Below are positions 50,187-58,546 of a DNA stretch of 58,546 nt, piece after piece. The DNA is from Acidimicrobiales bacterium (GTDB taxonomy: Bacteria > Actinomycetota > Acidimicrobiia > Acidimicrobiales > RAAP-2). The notes beneath the pieces are model-generated. The model saw only the letters and a program-made list of their open reading frames with translations, was not told where the DNA came from and did no database searches. The first letter of the stretch is position 1. Each line of letters begins with the position of its first letter. Location of the stretch: NCBI GenBank assembly GCA_015478655.1, contig JADMIJ010000017.1, forward strand, positions 1 to 58,546. Direction: 5' to 3'. Position numbers and translations under genes: made by a program.

Positions 50187-52886
50187 TCAGCCGGCCATCT
50201 GGCGCAGCATGTACGCCAGGATTCCCCCGTGCCGGTAGTACTCGGCCTCCATCGGGGTGTCGATCCGCAGGCGGACCTCGAACTCCACCACCCGCTCGCC
50301 GTCCACGGCCCGCACGGCCACCGTCTTGGGTGTGATGCTGTCGTTGAGGGACTCCAACCCGGTGATGGAGACGACCTCGTGCCCGGTGAGCCCCAGCGAC
50401 GAGGCGTGCTGACCGTCGGCGTACTGCAGCGGCAGCACCCCCATCCCGATGAGGTTGGAGCGATGGATGCGCTCGTAGCTCTCGGCGATGACGGCACGGA
50501 TCCCGAGCAGGGCCGTGCCCTTGGCGGCCCAGTCGCGTGAGGATCCGGACCCGTACTCCTTGCCCGCCAGCACCACCAGGGGGACGCCCTCGCTGGCGTA
50601 GCGCTGGGCAGCGTCGTAGATCGTCGTCTCCTCGCCGTCAGGGAGATGGAGGGTGAACCCGCCCTCGGTGCCGGGCGCCAGTTGGTTGCGCAGCCTCACG
50701 TTGGCGAACGTGCCCCGCACCATCACCTCGTGGTTGCCCCGGCGCGTCCCGTAGGAGTTGAAGTCGGCGCGCTCGACACCGTGCTCGGCCAGGTAGTGGC
50801 CGGCCGGTGTGGTCGGGCTGATGCTGCCCGCCGGTGAGATGTGATCGGTGGTCACGCTGTCGCCCAGTTGGGCCAGGACGCGGGCCCCGACCACCTCGGT
50901 CACCGGAGCCGGCGTCATGGAGAGGTCCTCGAGGAACGGAGGCCGCAGGACATAGGTGGAGCCCTGGTCCCAGTTGAAGGTGTCACCGGTGGCCGTTTCG
51001 ACCGCCTGCCAGCGCTCGTCGCCATCGAAGACCGCCCCGTAGCGTTGGCGGAACATGTCGGAGGTGAGCGAGGAGCGAATGGCCTCGGTGATCTCCTCCG
51101 CGGTCGGCCACAGGTCGGCCAGGTACACCGGCTGGCCGTCGGCGCCGTTCCCCACGGGGTCGGTCGTGAGGTCGATGTCCACCGTCCCGGCCAGTGCGTA
51201 GGCCACGACCAGGGGCGGCGACGCCAGGTAGTTCATCCTGACCTCCGGATGGATCCGGCCTTCGAAGTTCCGGTTCCCCGACAGCACCGCGGCCACCGAG
51301 AGGTCGTGCTCGTGCACCGCCTCGGAGATCCCCGCCAGCAGCGGACCCGAGTTCCCGATGCAGGTGGTGCACCCGAAACCGACCAGGTCGAAGCCGAGCT
51401 CCGCCAGCGGCCCGCTGAGACCGGCGCGGTCGAGGTAGTCCATGACGACTCGAGAGCCGGGTGCCAGCGAGGTCTTCACCCACGGCTCGGGCCGCAGGCC
51501 ACGGGCCACGGCGCGTTGGGCGATGAGCCCGGCCGCCACCATCACCTGCGGGTTGGAGGTGTTGGTGCAGCTGGTGATGGCGGCGATGACCACCGCTCCA
51601 TCGCCGACGGACACCGTGGCTCCGCTGGCCAGCGAGGCGGTGCCCGCCCGCTGGTCGCGTCCGAGGGCGGTCCGGTAGGCAGCCCCGGCACCGGCCAGCG
51701 TCACCAGGTCCTGGGGCCGGGACGGCCCGGCGATGCTCGGGACGACGGTGGAGAGATCGAGCTCGATGGTCTCCGAGTAGACCGGCTCGACGCCCCCGGC
51801 CACATGGAACATGCCCTGCTCCCTGGCGTACGCCTCCACCAGGTCGACGTGGCGGTCGTCGCGCCCGGTGAAGCGCAGGTAGTCGAGGGTGATCTCGTCG
51901 ATGGGAAAGATGGCGCAGGTGGCGCCGTACTCGGGCGACATGTTTCCGATGGTGGCCCGGTTGGCCAGGGGCACGGCGGCGACGCCGGGGCCGTAGAACT
52001 CGACGAACTTCCCCACCACCCCGTGCTGGCGGAGGAGGTGGGTGATGGTCAGCACCAGGTCGGTGGCGGTGGTCCCTGCCGGCTGCTCGCCGGTGAGCCG
52101 GAAGCCGACGACCGGGGGCAACAGCATGGACAGCGGCTGGCCCAGCATGGCGGCCTCGGCCTCGATCCCCCCGACCCCCCAGCCGAGGACTCCAAGCCCG
52201 TTGACCATGGTCGTGTGGGAGTCCGTGCCGACCAGGGTGTCGCAGTACGCCCTGCCGTCGTCGGTGGCGAAGACCACACGCGACAGGTACTCGAGGTTGA
52301 CCTGGTGGCAGATGCCGGTCCCGGGGGGCACGACCCGGAATCCGTCGAAGGCCTGCTGGGCCCAGCGCAGGAGTTGGTAGCGCTCGATGTTGCGCTGGTA
52401 CTCGATGTCGACGTTCACGTCATAGGCGTCGGGCCGCCCCGAGGATTCGGCGATCACGGAATGGTCGATCACCAGTTCGACCGGTACCAGAGGGTTGACT
52501 TTGCTCGGATCCCCGCCCAGGGCCCCGAGTGCGTCCCGCATCGCTGCCAGGTCGACCACTCCGGGTACGCCGGTGAAGTCCTGCATCAGGACCCGCTCGG
52601 GCGTGAGGGCGATCTCCGACGCGTCGTGTCCCCCCAGTCCGTGACGCTCGGGGTGGTTGCCCCAGCCGGCCACGGCCTCGACGTCGGCGGCCAGGACGGT
52701 CAGCCCGTCCTCGTGGCGGAGCAGGTTCTCGAGCACCACCTTGATCGAATAGGGGAGCCGGGCCACGTCGTAGCGGTCGGCCAGGGCGCTGATCCGGTGG
52801 ATCTCGTAGTTGGCATCGCCGACGGCCAGGCTGCCGCGCGCACCGAAGGAGTCAAGGCCGGCCGAAGCAGTGGGGGAGTTTGCCAT
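50187..52886 (-). CDS. acnA: Aconitate hydratase A
   Basis: 899 aa, the usual length of AcnA/IRP1-type enzymes. '[12 protein letters not shown]' (first cluster Cys) and '[14 protein letters not shown]' (other two Cys) bind the [4Fe-4S]; the C-terminal swivel domain has '[16 protein letters not shown]'. Isomerises citrate to isocitrate in the TCA cycle. ATG 52886 chosen over ATG 52916, which would add ten residues. Confidence 0.96.
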   Translation of the reverse strand: MANSPTASAGLDSFGARGSLAVGDANYEIHRISALADRYDVARLPYSIKVVLENLLRHEDGLTVLAADVEAVAGWGNHPERHGLGGHDASEIALTPERVLMQDFTGVPGVVDLAAMRDALGALGGDPSKVNPLVPVELVIDHSVIAESSGRPDAYDVNVDIEYQRNIERYQLLRWAQQAFDGFRVVPPGTGICHQVNLEYLSRVVFATDDGRAYCDTLVGTDSHTTMVNGLGVLGWGVGGIEAEAAMLGQPLSMLLPPVVGFRLTGEQPAGTTATDLVLTITHLLRQHGVVGKFVEFYGPGVAAVPLANRATIGNMSPEYGATCAIFPIDEITLDYLRFTGRDDRHVDLVEAYAREQGMFHVAGGVEPVYSETIELDLSTVVPSIAGPSRPQDLVTLAGAGAAYRTALGRDQRAGTASLASGATVSVGDGAVVIAAITSCTNTSNPQVMVAAGLIAQRAVARGLRPEPWVKTSLAPGSRVVMDYLDRAGLSGPLAELGFDLVGFGCTTCIGNSGPLLAGISEAVHEHDLSVAAVLSGNRNFEGRIHPEVRMNYLASPPLVVAYALAGTVDIDLTTDPVGNGADGQPVYLADLWPTAEEITEAIRSSLTSDMFRQRYGAVFDGDERWQAVETATGDTFNWDQGSTYVLRPPFLEDLSMTPAPVTEVVGARVLAQLGDSVTTDHISPAGSISPTTPAGHYLAEHGVERADFNSYGTRRGNHEVMVRGTFANVRLRNQLAPGTEGGFTLHLPDGEETTIYDAAQRYASEGVPLVVLAGKEYGSGSSRDWAAKGTALLGIRAVIAESYERIHRSNLIGMGVLPLQYADGQHASSLGLTGHEVVSITGLESLNDSITPKTVAVRAVDGERVVEFEVRLRIDTPMEAEYYRHGGILAYMLRQMAG

Positions 52887-52959
52887 AGGTCCATTCTGCT
52901 TCTCCGGACCCGTCATGGCGAGCCGGGTGCGGCTCGGCGCCCTGCGGGTGGGTGGTGCC

Positions 52960-53796
52960 TCAGATGCGGGTGCGGTAGCGGTGGACGGCCAGCGGCACCA
53001 GCACGACCAGCAGTCCTATCGACCACAGCAGGGATTGGATGACCCACGTGGCGGTTTCCCCGCCCAGCATGAGGGCGCGACAGGCGGTGATCGTCACGCT
53101 CACCGGTTGGTAGGTGGCGAACCCCTGAAGCCAGCTGGGCATGTTGGCCACCGGCACGAAGGCCGAGGAGGCGAAGGTCAATGGGAAGAGCAGCGGGAAG
53201 GCGATGACCTGGGCGACCTCGCTGTTGGGGGCGGAAAGCCCGATGACCGCGAACCCCCACGACAGCGCGTAGGCGAAGAGCAGGATGAGCAGGATGCCGG
53301 CCACGTAAGGGAGCACGCCGGTGGTGGGGCGGAACCCGACCAGGAAGCCGACCACGGTCACGATGACCACCGTGAGGACGTTGCGGCACAGGTCTGCGGT
53401 GGTGCGCCCGGCGAGCACGGCGGACCTGGCCATGGGCAGGGCGCGGAACCGCTCGATGAGGCCCTTCTGCAGGTCCTCGGCCAGCCCGACGCTGGTCTGC
53501 ACCGAGCCGAAGGCGACCGTCTGGACGAAGATGCCCGGCATCAGGTAGTTGACGTAGCTGGTCCCGGTGACGTTGATGGATCCGCCGAACACGTATCGGA
53601 ACAACAGGACGAACATGATCGGCTGCACGGTCGAGAAGAACAGCGCCTCGGGGATCCGGGTGTAACTGAGGATGTTGCGCTTGGTGATGGTCAGGCTGTC
53701 GGCGACGGCCCAGCGGAGCCGGACGCCGACGTTGTCCGAGTGGGGAGCTCCCGAGACGGTGGGGGCGCTGATGGCCGTGGTTGCGGTGGTGGTCAT
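52960..53796 (-). CDS. ABC-2 type permease (DrrB-like)
   Basis: 278 aa with six membrane segments; '[17 protein letters not shown]', '[15 protein letters not shown]' and '[18 protein letters not shown]' are DrrB-type signatures. Partner of the ATPase just upstream with an ATGA overlap. Exports a hydrophobic compound or lipid; substrate unknown. Confidence 0.9.
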   Translation of the reverse strand: MTTTATTAISAPTVSGAPHSDNVGVRLRWAVADSLTITKRNILSYTRIPEALFFSTVQPIMFVLLFRYVFGGSINVTGTSYVNYLMPGIFVQTVAFGSVQTSVGLAEDLQKGLIERFRALPMARSAVLAGRTTADLCRNVLTVVIVTVVGFLVGFRPTTGVLPYVAGILLILLFAYALSWGFAVIGLSAPNSEVAQVIAFPLLFPLTFASSAFVPVANMPSWLQGFATYQPVSVTITACRALMLGGETATWVIQSLLWSIGLLVVLVPLAVHRYRTRI

Positions 53797-54836
53797 GACA
53801 GCTCCCCCATCCCGACCGTCTCCATGGCCGGGGACCCGCGCCGGCGGCCCCTACCGCCGCTGAGGGCCGGGTCGCCGTCCTGGTCGGATTCGTTCTCGGT
53901 CCGCCGGCCGGTCAAGGCCAGGAAGACGTCGTCGAGGCTCGGCTCGCGCAGGGTGAAGGCGGCGGGGATGATCCCCGCCTGGTCGAGGAAGCGCAGGCCG
54001 GCCATGGCCGACTCCGGGCCGTTGTCCACGGTCACCTCGACCACCGTTCCGCTGACCTGCGGGGTGTGGGATCCGAGGGGCCTGAACAGCTCGGCCGCCC
54101 GCCGGGCATTTTCGATGGTGTCCAGCCCCACCTCCAGCACGGTGGCTCCGAGATCGGCCTTCAACTCCTCCGGCGTGCCCTCGGCGATGACATGGCCGTG
54201 GTCGAGCACGGCCAGCGAATGAGCCAGGCGATCTGCCTCTTCGAGGTACTGGGTGGTGAGCAACACGGTGGTGCCCCCGCCGACCAGGCTTTCGATGACC
54301 TCCCAGAGGTCGTTGCGGCTCTGGGGGTCGAGCCCGGTGGTGGGCTCGTCGAGAAACAGGACGCTGGGCCGGGCCACCAGGGCCGCGGCCAGGTCGAGGC
54401 GCCGTCTCATGCCTCCCGAATAGGTCTTCAGGATCCGGTCGGCCGCGTCGGCCAGGTCGAACTGCTCCAGAAGCTCCTTGGCCCGACCCGCCACCGTCGA
54501 TCGGGGCAGGTGGTTGAGGCGGCCCACCATCTGCAGGTTCTCCCGGCCGGTCAGGTTCTCATCGACGGCCGCGTACTGGCCGGCCAACCCGATGAGGCTG
54601 CGGACGAGGCTCGCGTGCTTGGCCACGTCGTGGCCGAGCACCCTGGCCCGGCCGCTGTCGGGTTGGAGGATCGTGGTCAGTATCCGGACCGCCGTCGTCT
54701 TCCCCGAGCCGTTGGGCCCGAGCAGGCCGAACACGGTGCCCTCGGCCACGTTGAAGCTCACCCCGTCCAGGGCCCGCACCTCGTGCTTGCCGGTGAAGGT
54801 CTTCTTGAGCGTGTCGGCCTCGATCGAGTACTGCAT
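53793..54836 (-). CDS. ABC transporter ATPase (DrrA/daunorubicin-resistance type)
   Basis: 347 aa. Walker A 'GPNGSGKTTAVRILTT' (~40), signature 'TYSGGMRRRLDLAAALV' (~140), Walker B 'VLFLDEPTTGLDPQSR', H-loop region 'VLLTTQYLEEADRLAH', then the DrrA C-terminal regulatory domain. Start ATG 54836. Stop overlaps the permease start. Confidence 0.93.
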   Translation of the reverse strand: MQYSIEADTLKKTFTGKHEVRALDGVSFNVAEGTVFGLLGPNGSGKTTAVRILTTILQPDSGRARVLGHDVAKHASLVRSLIGLAGQYAAVDENLTGRENLQMVGRLNHLPRSTVAGRAKELLEQFDLADAADRILKTYSGGMRRRLDLAAALVARPSVLFLDEPTTGLDPQSRNDLWEVIESLVGGGTTVLLTTQYLEEADRLAHSLAVLDHGHVIAEGTPEELKADLGATVLEVGLDTIENARRAAELFRPLGSHTPQVSGTVVEVTVDNGPESAMAGLRFLDQAGIIPAAFTLREPSLDDVFLALTGRRTENESDQDGDPALSGGRGRRRGSPAMETVGMGELS

Positions 54837-55099
54837 GGACGGCCATCCTGTCTGGTCGGTGGGAATCCGTTGCGGGAGGCGTCGGAGGCGACCGACGCCG
54901 GACATCGAGGACGCGACCCGAAATCACCGGGCTGCGTCCGTCTCGCTGGGCAAGGTCCGTCGCCGCATCTTACGGGGATGCCAGGGATGCGCTGACACGC
55001 CGTCCCGCCGAAGGTGAGCGTCCCGGCTCGCCGTCATGCACGGGCCGTGGCCGGCCCCGGTTGGAGCTCCGGTCCGAGGCGCCGTCGGGTGCATCGCAC

Positions 55100-55105
55100 T
55101 AGCCT
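55100..55105 (+). promoter_or_regulatory. -10 element (TAGCCT), leaderless bcp2
   Basis: TAGCCT, 6-nt gap (ggcgcc), ATG 55112. Confidence 0.55.
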
Positions 55106-55111
55106 GGCGCC

Positions 55112-55573
55112 ATGCAGAAAGGCGACCTGGCACCGGACTTCGAGCTACCCGACGAAGATGGCACGCCGAGGAAGCTGAGCGATCTGGCGGCGAACGGCCC
55201 CGTCGTGCTGTTCTTCTACCCGGCGGCGATGACACCGGGGTGCACCGCCGAGAGCTGTCACTTCCGCGACATGAAGGCGGAGTTCGACGCCGTGGGTGCC
55301 CAGCTGGTGGGCATCAGCGCCGATGAGGTGGAGAAGCAGAAGCGCTTCTCGGACAAGCATTCCTTCGACTATCCGCTGTTGTCCGATCCCGACGGGGCGG
55401 TGGCGACCCAGTTCGGCGTGCGTCGACGGTTCACGATGATCTCTCCGACCAAGCGGACCACCTTCGTGATCGGACCCGATCTCCGGATCATCGAGGTGGT
55501 CCAGAGTGAGATCCGGATGAGTGTGCACGCCGATCGTGCCCTCGAAGCGCTGAAGGCAGGCGCACCGGCGTGA
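55112..55573 (+). CDS. Peroxiredoxin (Bcp type), second copy
   Basis: 153 aa. 'FFYPAAMTPGCTAESCHF' holds the peroxidatic Cys and a second Cys five residues later. The position after 'FYP' differs from the first copy (AAM against RDD), a second Bcp subgroup. Leaderless start. The divergent neighbour is the DrrA-like ATPase. Confidence 0.9.
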   Translation: MQKGDLAPDFELPDEDGTPRKLSDLAANGPVVLFFYPAAMTPGCTAESCHFRDMKAEFDAVGAQLVGISADEVEKQKRFSDKHSFDYPLLSDPDGAVATQFGVRRRFTMISPTKRTTFVIGPDLRIIEVVQSEIRMSVHADRALEALKAGAPA

Positions 55574-55680
55574 CCGTCGCGGGCTGATCCCCTGATGGGC
55601 CGGGGGTCGACCGTCCCAGACCGCACAGGCTCCCGATGGGAAACTGTCCCCATGGACAAACGGTCGCGGGGCGGATCCCC

Positions 55681-56169
55681 ATGAGCCCCATGCCCGGGAG
55701 CGGTCGCGTGGAACAGTTGGCTCAAGCCGTGGCGGAGCGCGTGGTGAACATCGTGATGGATGCCATCGACATGGATGCCCTCCTCGAACGGATCGATGTC
55801 GATGCCGTGCTGGCGCGGGTCGACGTGGACTCGGTGGTCAGCCGCGTGGACGTGGACAAACTGATCGACCGGGTGGACGTCGAGAAGATCATCGAGCGGG
55901 TGGACGTCGAGAAGATCATCGAGCGGGTGGACATCGACGCCCTGATGGAGAAGACCGAACTGGGATCGATCATCGCCCGCTCGACCACCGGTGTGGCCTC
56001 CGAGGTCCTCGACGTGATCAGGGCACAGGGCGTCGGGCTCGACGACTTCATCGGCCGGTTCGTCGCTCGCGTGATGCGGCGCACGAACGAGGATCTGCCG
56101 TTGGGGCCCGCCACCCTGGTGTCGATTACGCCGTCCGGCCAGCCCGAGCTCACTGCGGGTTCGGTGTAA
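55681..56169 (+). CDS. Nonapeptide-repeat protein partnered with RDD protein
   Basis: 162 aa. Residues 28-99 are eight tandem 9-residue units of the pattern R-V-D-V-D/E-x-[VIL]-[VIL]-x, charged and strongly hydrophobic in turn; the C-terminal part ('STTGVASEVLDVIRAQGVGLDDFIGRFVARVMRR') looks like an amphipathic helix. No signal or membrane helix is obvious. In some actinobacteria similar repeats appear N-terminal to an RDD domain (recall); here they are a separate gene whose stop overlaps the RDD start (TAATG). ATG 55681 or 55636. Function unknown. Confidence 0.8.
   Translation: MSPMPGSGRVEQLAQAVAERVVNIVMDAIDMDALLERIDVDAVLARVDVDSVVSRVDVDKLIDRVDVEKIIERVDVEKIIERVDIDALMEKTELGSIIARSTTGVASEVLDVIRAQGVGLDDFIGRFVARVMRRTNEDLPLGPATLVSITPSGQPELTAGSV
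55762..55977 (+). repeat. Eight 27-bp coding repeats (nonapeptide array)
   Basis: Eight in-frame 27-bp units; units five (55870-55896) and six (55897-55923) are identical in DNA, showing recent duplication. Confidence 0.9.
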
Positions 56170-56690
56170 TGGCGTCGGTGATGGCCGGCAAGCCGGTCGA
56201 GGGCCGTCAAGGGCACTATGCCGGGGCGGTGAGTCGCCTGGCCGCGTTCGCCGCCGATGTGGGCGCTTCGTGGGGTCTCTTCACCCTCGGCGCCGCCGCC
56301 CTGGCCGTCTCCGTACAGCTCATCACCGGGCAGAACTTCTCCCTGAGCAGTCACCAGATCGCCTCGTTGGCGTCTGCGGCGATCTGGGCGTTCATCTACT
56401 TCGCGTATCAGTGGTCATCGGCCGGCAAGACCATCGGAATGGCCCTTCTCGGCATCCGTGTGGTCAAGATCGATGGCAGCCCCATCGGACCACGGCAGGC
56501 GATCATCCGGACCTTGGCCCTGCCTCTGAGCTTTCTCCTGTTCGGACTGGGGTTCCTCGGCATCCTCACCAATCGCCGTCGGTACGCCCTCCACGACCGC
56601 CTGGCCGGCACCGCGGTGGTCTACTCGTGGGATGCCCGTGCCGCGCGGCTGCGCTGGTTGGCCAAGCAGGACAGCACGGCGTCGACCTGA
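56169..56690 (+). CDS. RDD-family membrane protein
   Basis: 173 aa. 'SRLAAFAADVGASWGLF' is the RDD motif with the R and D conserved, followed by three membrane segments and 'RRRYALHDRLAGTAVV' at the end. RDD proteins are linked to ion transport and homeostasis, but most are uncharacterised. ATG overlaps the repeat-protein stop by one base; the two products probably act together. Confidence 0.85.
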   Translation: MASVMAGKPVEGRQGHYAGAVSRLAAFAADVGASWGLFTLGAAALAVSVQLITGQNFSLSSHQIASLASAAIWAFIYFAYQWSSAGKTIGMALLGIRVVKIDGSPIGPRQAIIRTLALPLSFLLFGLGFLGILTNRRRYALHDRLAGTAVVYSWDARAARLRWLAKQDSTAST

Positions 56691-56791
56691 GCCGGGGGCT
56701 ATGCCAGGGTGTCGGTTGTGCGCAGTCCGAACGCCGTCCACCGGATCGTTCCCGCAAGCGGGCGGAAGCCGACCGGCGGCCCGGTAAGGCC

Positions 56792-57496
56792 ATGACCCGC
56801 CTGGTCCCGCGGGAGCCTGAGGCGGTGGCCCCCGGGGCGGTCCACCTGCCGGAGTGGCTCGATCTGGACGGCCAACGCCACCTGGTGTCCGCCTGCACGA
56901 CCTGGGTGGCACAGGCCGGCGGCCTCCGGGCGCCGCGCATGCCGCGGGGCGGGATCATGTCGGTCCAGATCACCTGTCTCGGCTGGCACTGGTATCCCTA
57001 CCGCTACTCGCGCACCGTGGACGACGGCGACGGCAGGCGGGTGGCCCCCTTTCCGGAATGGCTGGGCCAGCTCAGCCGTCAGGCAGTGGCCTCCGCCCGC
57101 GCCCTCGACGGTGCCGTGGCCGGCGTCGAGGGCGAGGAGCACGACGAAGGCGCCGTTGATCCGGCCGGGTTCGAGCCCGATGTGGCCTTGGTCAACTGGT
57201 ACGGGCCGGGCGCCCGGATGGGCATGCACGCCGATCGGGAGGAGACGAGCCCGGCGCCGGTGGTGTCACTGAGTGTCGGGGACACCTGTGTGTTCCGGTT
57301 CGGCAACAGCGCCAGTCGTGGGCGGCCGTGGACGGACGTGGAGCTCGGGTCCGGTGACCTCTTCGTCTTCGGGGGCCCGTCACGGCGAGCCTTCCACGGG
57401 GTGCCCCGGGTCGTGCCCGGCACTGCACCCGCCGGTCTGGGCCTGGAAGGGGGCCGGTTCAACGTGACCGTCCGCCAGACCGGCCTCTCCGGGTGA
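56792..57496 (+). CDS. AlkB-like 2-oxoglutarate/Fe(II) dioxygenase
   Basis: 234 aa. 'NWYGPGARMGMHADREE' carries the H-x-D iron pair, 'RRAFHGVPRV' the distal His, and 'RFNVTVRQTG' the 2-oxoglutarate Arg. The opening 'PRMPRGGIMSVQITCLGWHWYPYRYS' matches AlkB substrate-lid regions. Probably repairs alkylated DNA/RNA oxidatively. ATG 56792 has AAGG just upstream. Confidence 0.9.
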   Translation: MTRLVPREPEAVAPGAVHLPEWLDLDGQRHLVSACTTWVAQAGGLRAPRMPRGGIMSVQITCLGWHWYPYRYSRTVDDGDGRRVAPFPEWLGQLSRQAVASARALDGAVAGVEGEEHDEGAVDPAGFEPDVALVNWYGPGARMGMHADREETSPAPVVSLSVGDTCVFRFGNSASRGRPWTDVELGSGDLFVFGGPSRRAFHGVPRVVPGTAPAGLGLEGGRFNVTVRQTGLSG

Positions 57497-57594
57497 CGGC
57501 CGGCAGCGGTTGTGGCAGATGGCGCGGCGCGGCTCAGGAAGCGCCGCCCGTCGGCCCTGTCTGAGTCGGTCTTCGACGTGGTCGGATGCACCGT

Positions 57595-57600
57595 TAGCAT
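57595..57600 (+). promoter_or_regulatory. -10 element (TAGCAT) before ACG start
   Basis: TAGCAT, 6-nt gap (gggtgc), ACG 57607; a TTCGAC stands 17 bp upstream. Confidence 0.5.
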
Positions 57601-57606
57601 GGGTGC

Positions 57607-58347
57607 ACGACCCACCTCTACGACACGATCGGCCGGGACTATTCGAGCGTCCGCCGAACGGATCCGCACATCAACGAGAAGATCCAGACGGCGCTGAGGG
57701 GTGCGCGTCGAGTGGTGAACGTGGGTGCAGGTACAGGCAACTACGAACCGACCGAGGGCTTCGTGGTCGCCGTGGAGCCGTCGTGGGCAATGATCGCCCA
57801 ACGTCCGCCGGACGTCAGTGGCGCCGTTCGTGCCGTGTCCGAACGGCTGTCGTTTTCGAACGGGTCGTTCGACGTTGCTCTGGCCACCTTCACACTGCAT
57901 CACTGGCTGGACCTCGCAGGCGGATTGGCCGAGCTGCACCGCGTCGCGGACAGACAGGTGATCGTGATGAGCGACCCCGTCATCGGGCGCAACTTCTGGC
58001 TGGCCGAGTATTTCCCCGAGATGTTCGACCTCGAATCAGAGCAGCGAGCTCCAACGGTGGCAACTGTCGCCGTCCACTTCAGCCACGTCGACGTCGAGGT
58101 ACTGGAGGTCCCCTCGACATGCTCCGACGGTTTCTGTGGCGCCTATTGGAGCCGACCGGAGGCGGATCTGGACGCGCGGGTGCGCATGGGCATTTCCTCA
58201 CTGGCCCAGCTGTCCCCCGGGGCCATCCGACGGGGCGTTCAACGGCTCGGTGAGGATCTCGGGTCCGGGCGATGGGACACCTGCCACGGTCGCCTGCGAA
58301 CGCTCGAAGCGTATGACCTCGGCTATCGACTACTGACGTGCAGCTAA
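57607..58347 (+). CDS. Class I SAM-dependent methyltransferase, probable ACG start
   Basis: 246 aa as annotated. SAM loop 'VVNVGAGTGNYEPT' near residue 36, 'VAVEPSWAMIAQRP' and 'FTLHHWLDLAGGLAEL' match the class I fold. The first standard start (GTG 57712) would cut off the family-typical 'LYDTIGRDYSSVRRTDPHI'. That segment is open in frame from an upstream TAG (57595-57597) and has no ATG/GTG/TTG, but ACG at 57607 gives T-T-H-L-Y-D. ACG is six bases after TAGCAT. Substrate unknown. Confidence 0.75.
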   Translation, partial: TTHLYDTIGRDYSSVRRTDPHINEKIQTALRGARRVVNVGAGTGNYEPTEGFVVAVEPSWAMIAQRPPDVSGAVRAVSERLSFSNGSFDVALATFTLHHWLDLAGGLAELHRVADRQVIVMSDPVIGRNFWLAEYFPEMFDLESEQRAPTVATVAVHFSHVDVEVLEVPSTCSDGFCGAYWSRPEADLDARVRMGISSLAQLSPGAIRRGVQRLGEDLGSGRWDTCHGRLRTLEAYDLGYRLLTCS

Positions 58348-58546
58348 GGACCGTCTGGGACTCGAAGTCGCTGATCGACACTCCCCACCCCAAGGCCTCC
58401 GCTCCGCTCGGACAGCGCTACAAGGTCACTCCGGCAGGGCATCCCGCACTGCCCCCTTGCTGGTTCTGGCCGGGGTTATTGGGGTTCCGGCGCTAGGTGG
58501 CTGGTGTCTTTCTCGGGTCTCGATTCGCGTTCTCCGAGGCGACCTG

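Noticed and set aside
1..58546. tRNA, rRNA or CRISPR arrays
   Set aside because: No T-loop strings with cloverleaf context in intergenic regions, no rRNA-like stretches and no regularly spaced direct repeats; the only regular repeats are coding.
58348..58546. Right-edge 199 bp
   Set aside because: Both strands read; no credible gene start, RNA or repeat visible before the window ends.

Overview
The window is high-GC, densely coded DNA with frequent GTG/TTG starts, ATGA/GTGA gene overlaps and many TAnnnT hexamers 6-8 nt before start codons (leaderless transcripts). Gene content is actinobacterial: WhiB1-type regulator, PdtaS-like kinase, ECF sigma with RskA-type anti-sigma, MMPL transporter, F420 FrhB-like protein, LmbE-type deacetylase, paired Get3-like ATPases, and DUF3107, DUF3090, DUF4395 and SCO1664-type proteins. 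A System I (Ccm) cytochrome c maturation cluster is unusual for common actinobacteria, and I infer a deep-branching actinobacterium such as Acidimicrobiia. The class assignment is inference. No rRNA, tRNA or CRISPR array was seen.

Left edge (1-4870): a worn region holding a frameshifted SIR2-like gene, an IS630-type transposase fragment, an intact NRAMP-related (probably Mg-type) transporter with a long upstream region, and a C-terminal scrap of an acyl-CoA dehydrogenase. 4868-14579: sulfotransferase, MDR oxidoreductase, LMW phosphatase, DUF4395, a ferritin-like di-iron protein, an ECF sigma/anti-sigma pair, TetR regulator, glycosyltransferase (probable ATT start), enoyl-CoA hydratase and GDP-mannose dehydratase. 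14586-22548: ccdA-ccmABCDEFGH, in which the two thiol-reduction genes (ccdA and ccmG) are both disrupted.

22597-29442: MDR oxidoreductase, cysteine desulfurase with a SufR-like regulator, divergent Mrp/ApbC, CFA synthase and dGTPase. 29589-35678: DUF3107, two ArsA/Get3-like ATPases, O-methyltransferase, PHP phosphatase, PdtaS-like kinase and convergent WhiB1, whose upstream region holds a perfect CRP palindrome. 35819-46343: GDPD, EtfBA, acyltransferase-SGNH protein, the SCO1664/DUF3090/histidine-phosphatase trio, MMPL transporter and FrhB-like flavoprotein.

46401-58347: Fpg-like glycosylase with an altered zinc finger, Bcp peroxiredoxin, DEAD helicase, LmbE deacetylase, aconitase, DrrAB-like ABC exporter, second Bcp, a nonapeptide-repeat protein overlapping an RDD membrane protein, AlkB-like dioxygenase, and a methyltransferase that appears to start at ACG. 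Most striking points: near-cognate starts at exactly the leaderless spacing, paired damage to the CcdA-CcmG reductive branch, an NRMT-type transporter with possible leader peptides, the whiB1 CRP box, and the repeat/RDD pair.
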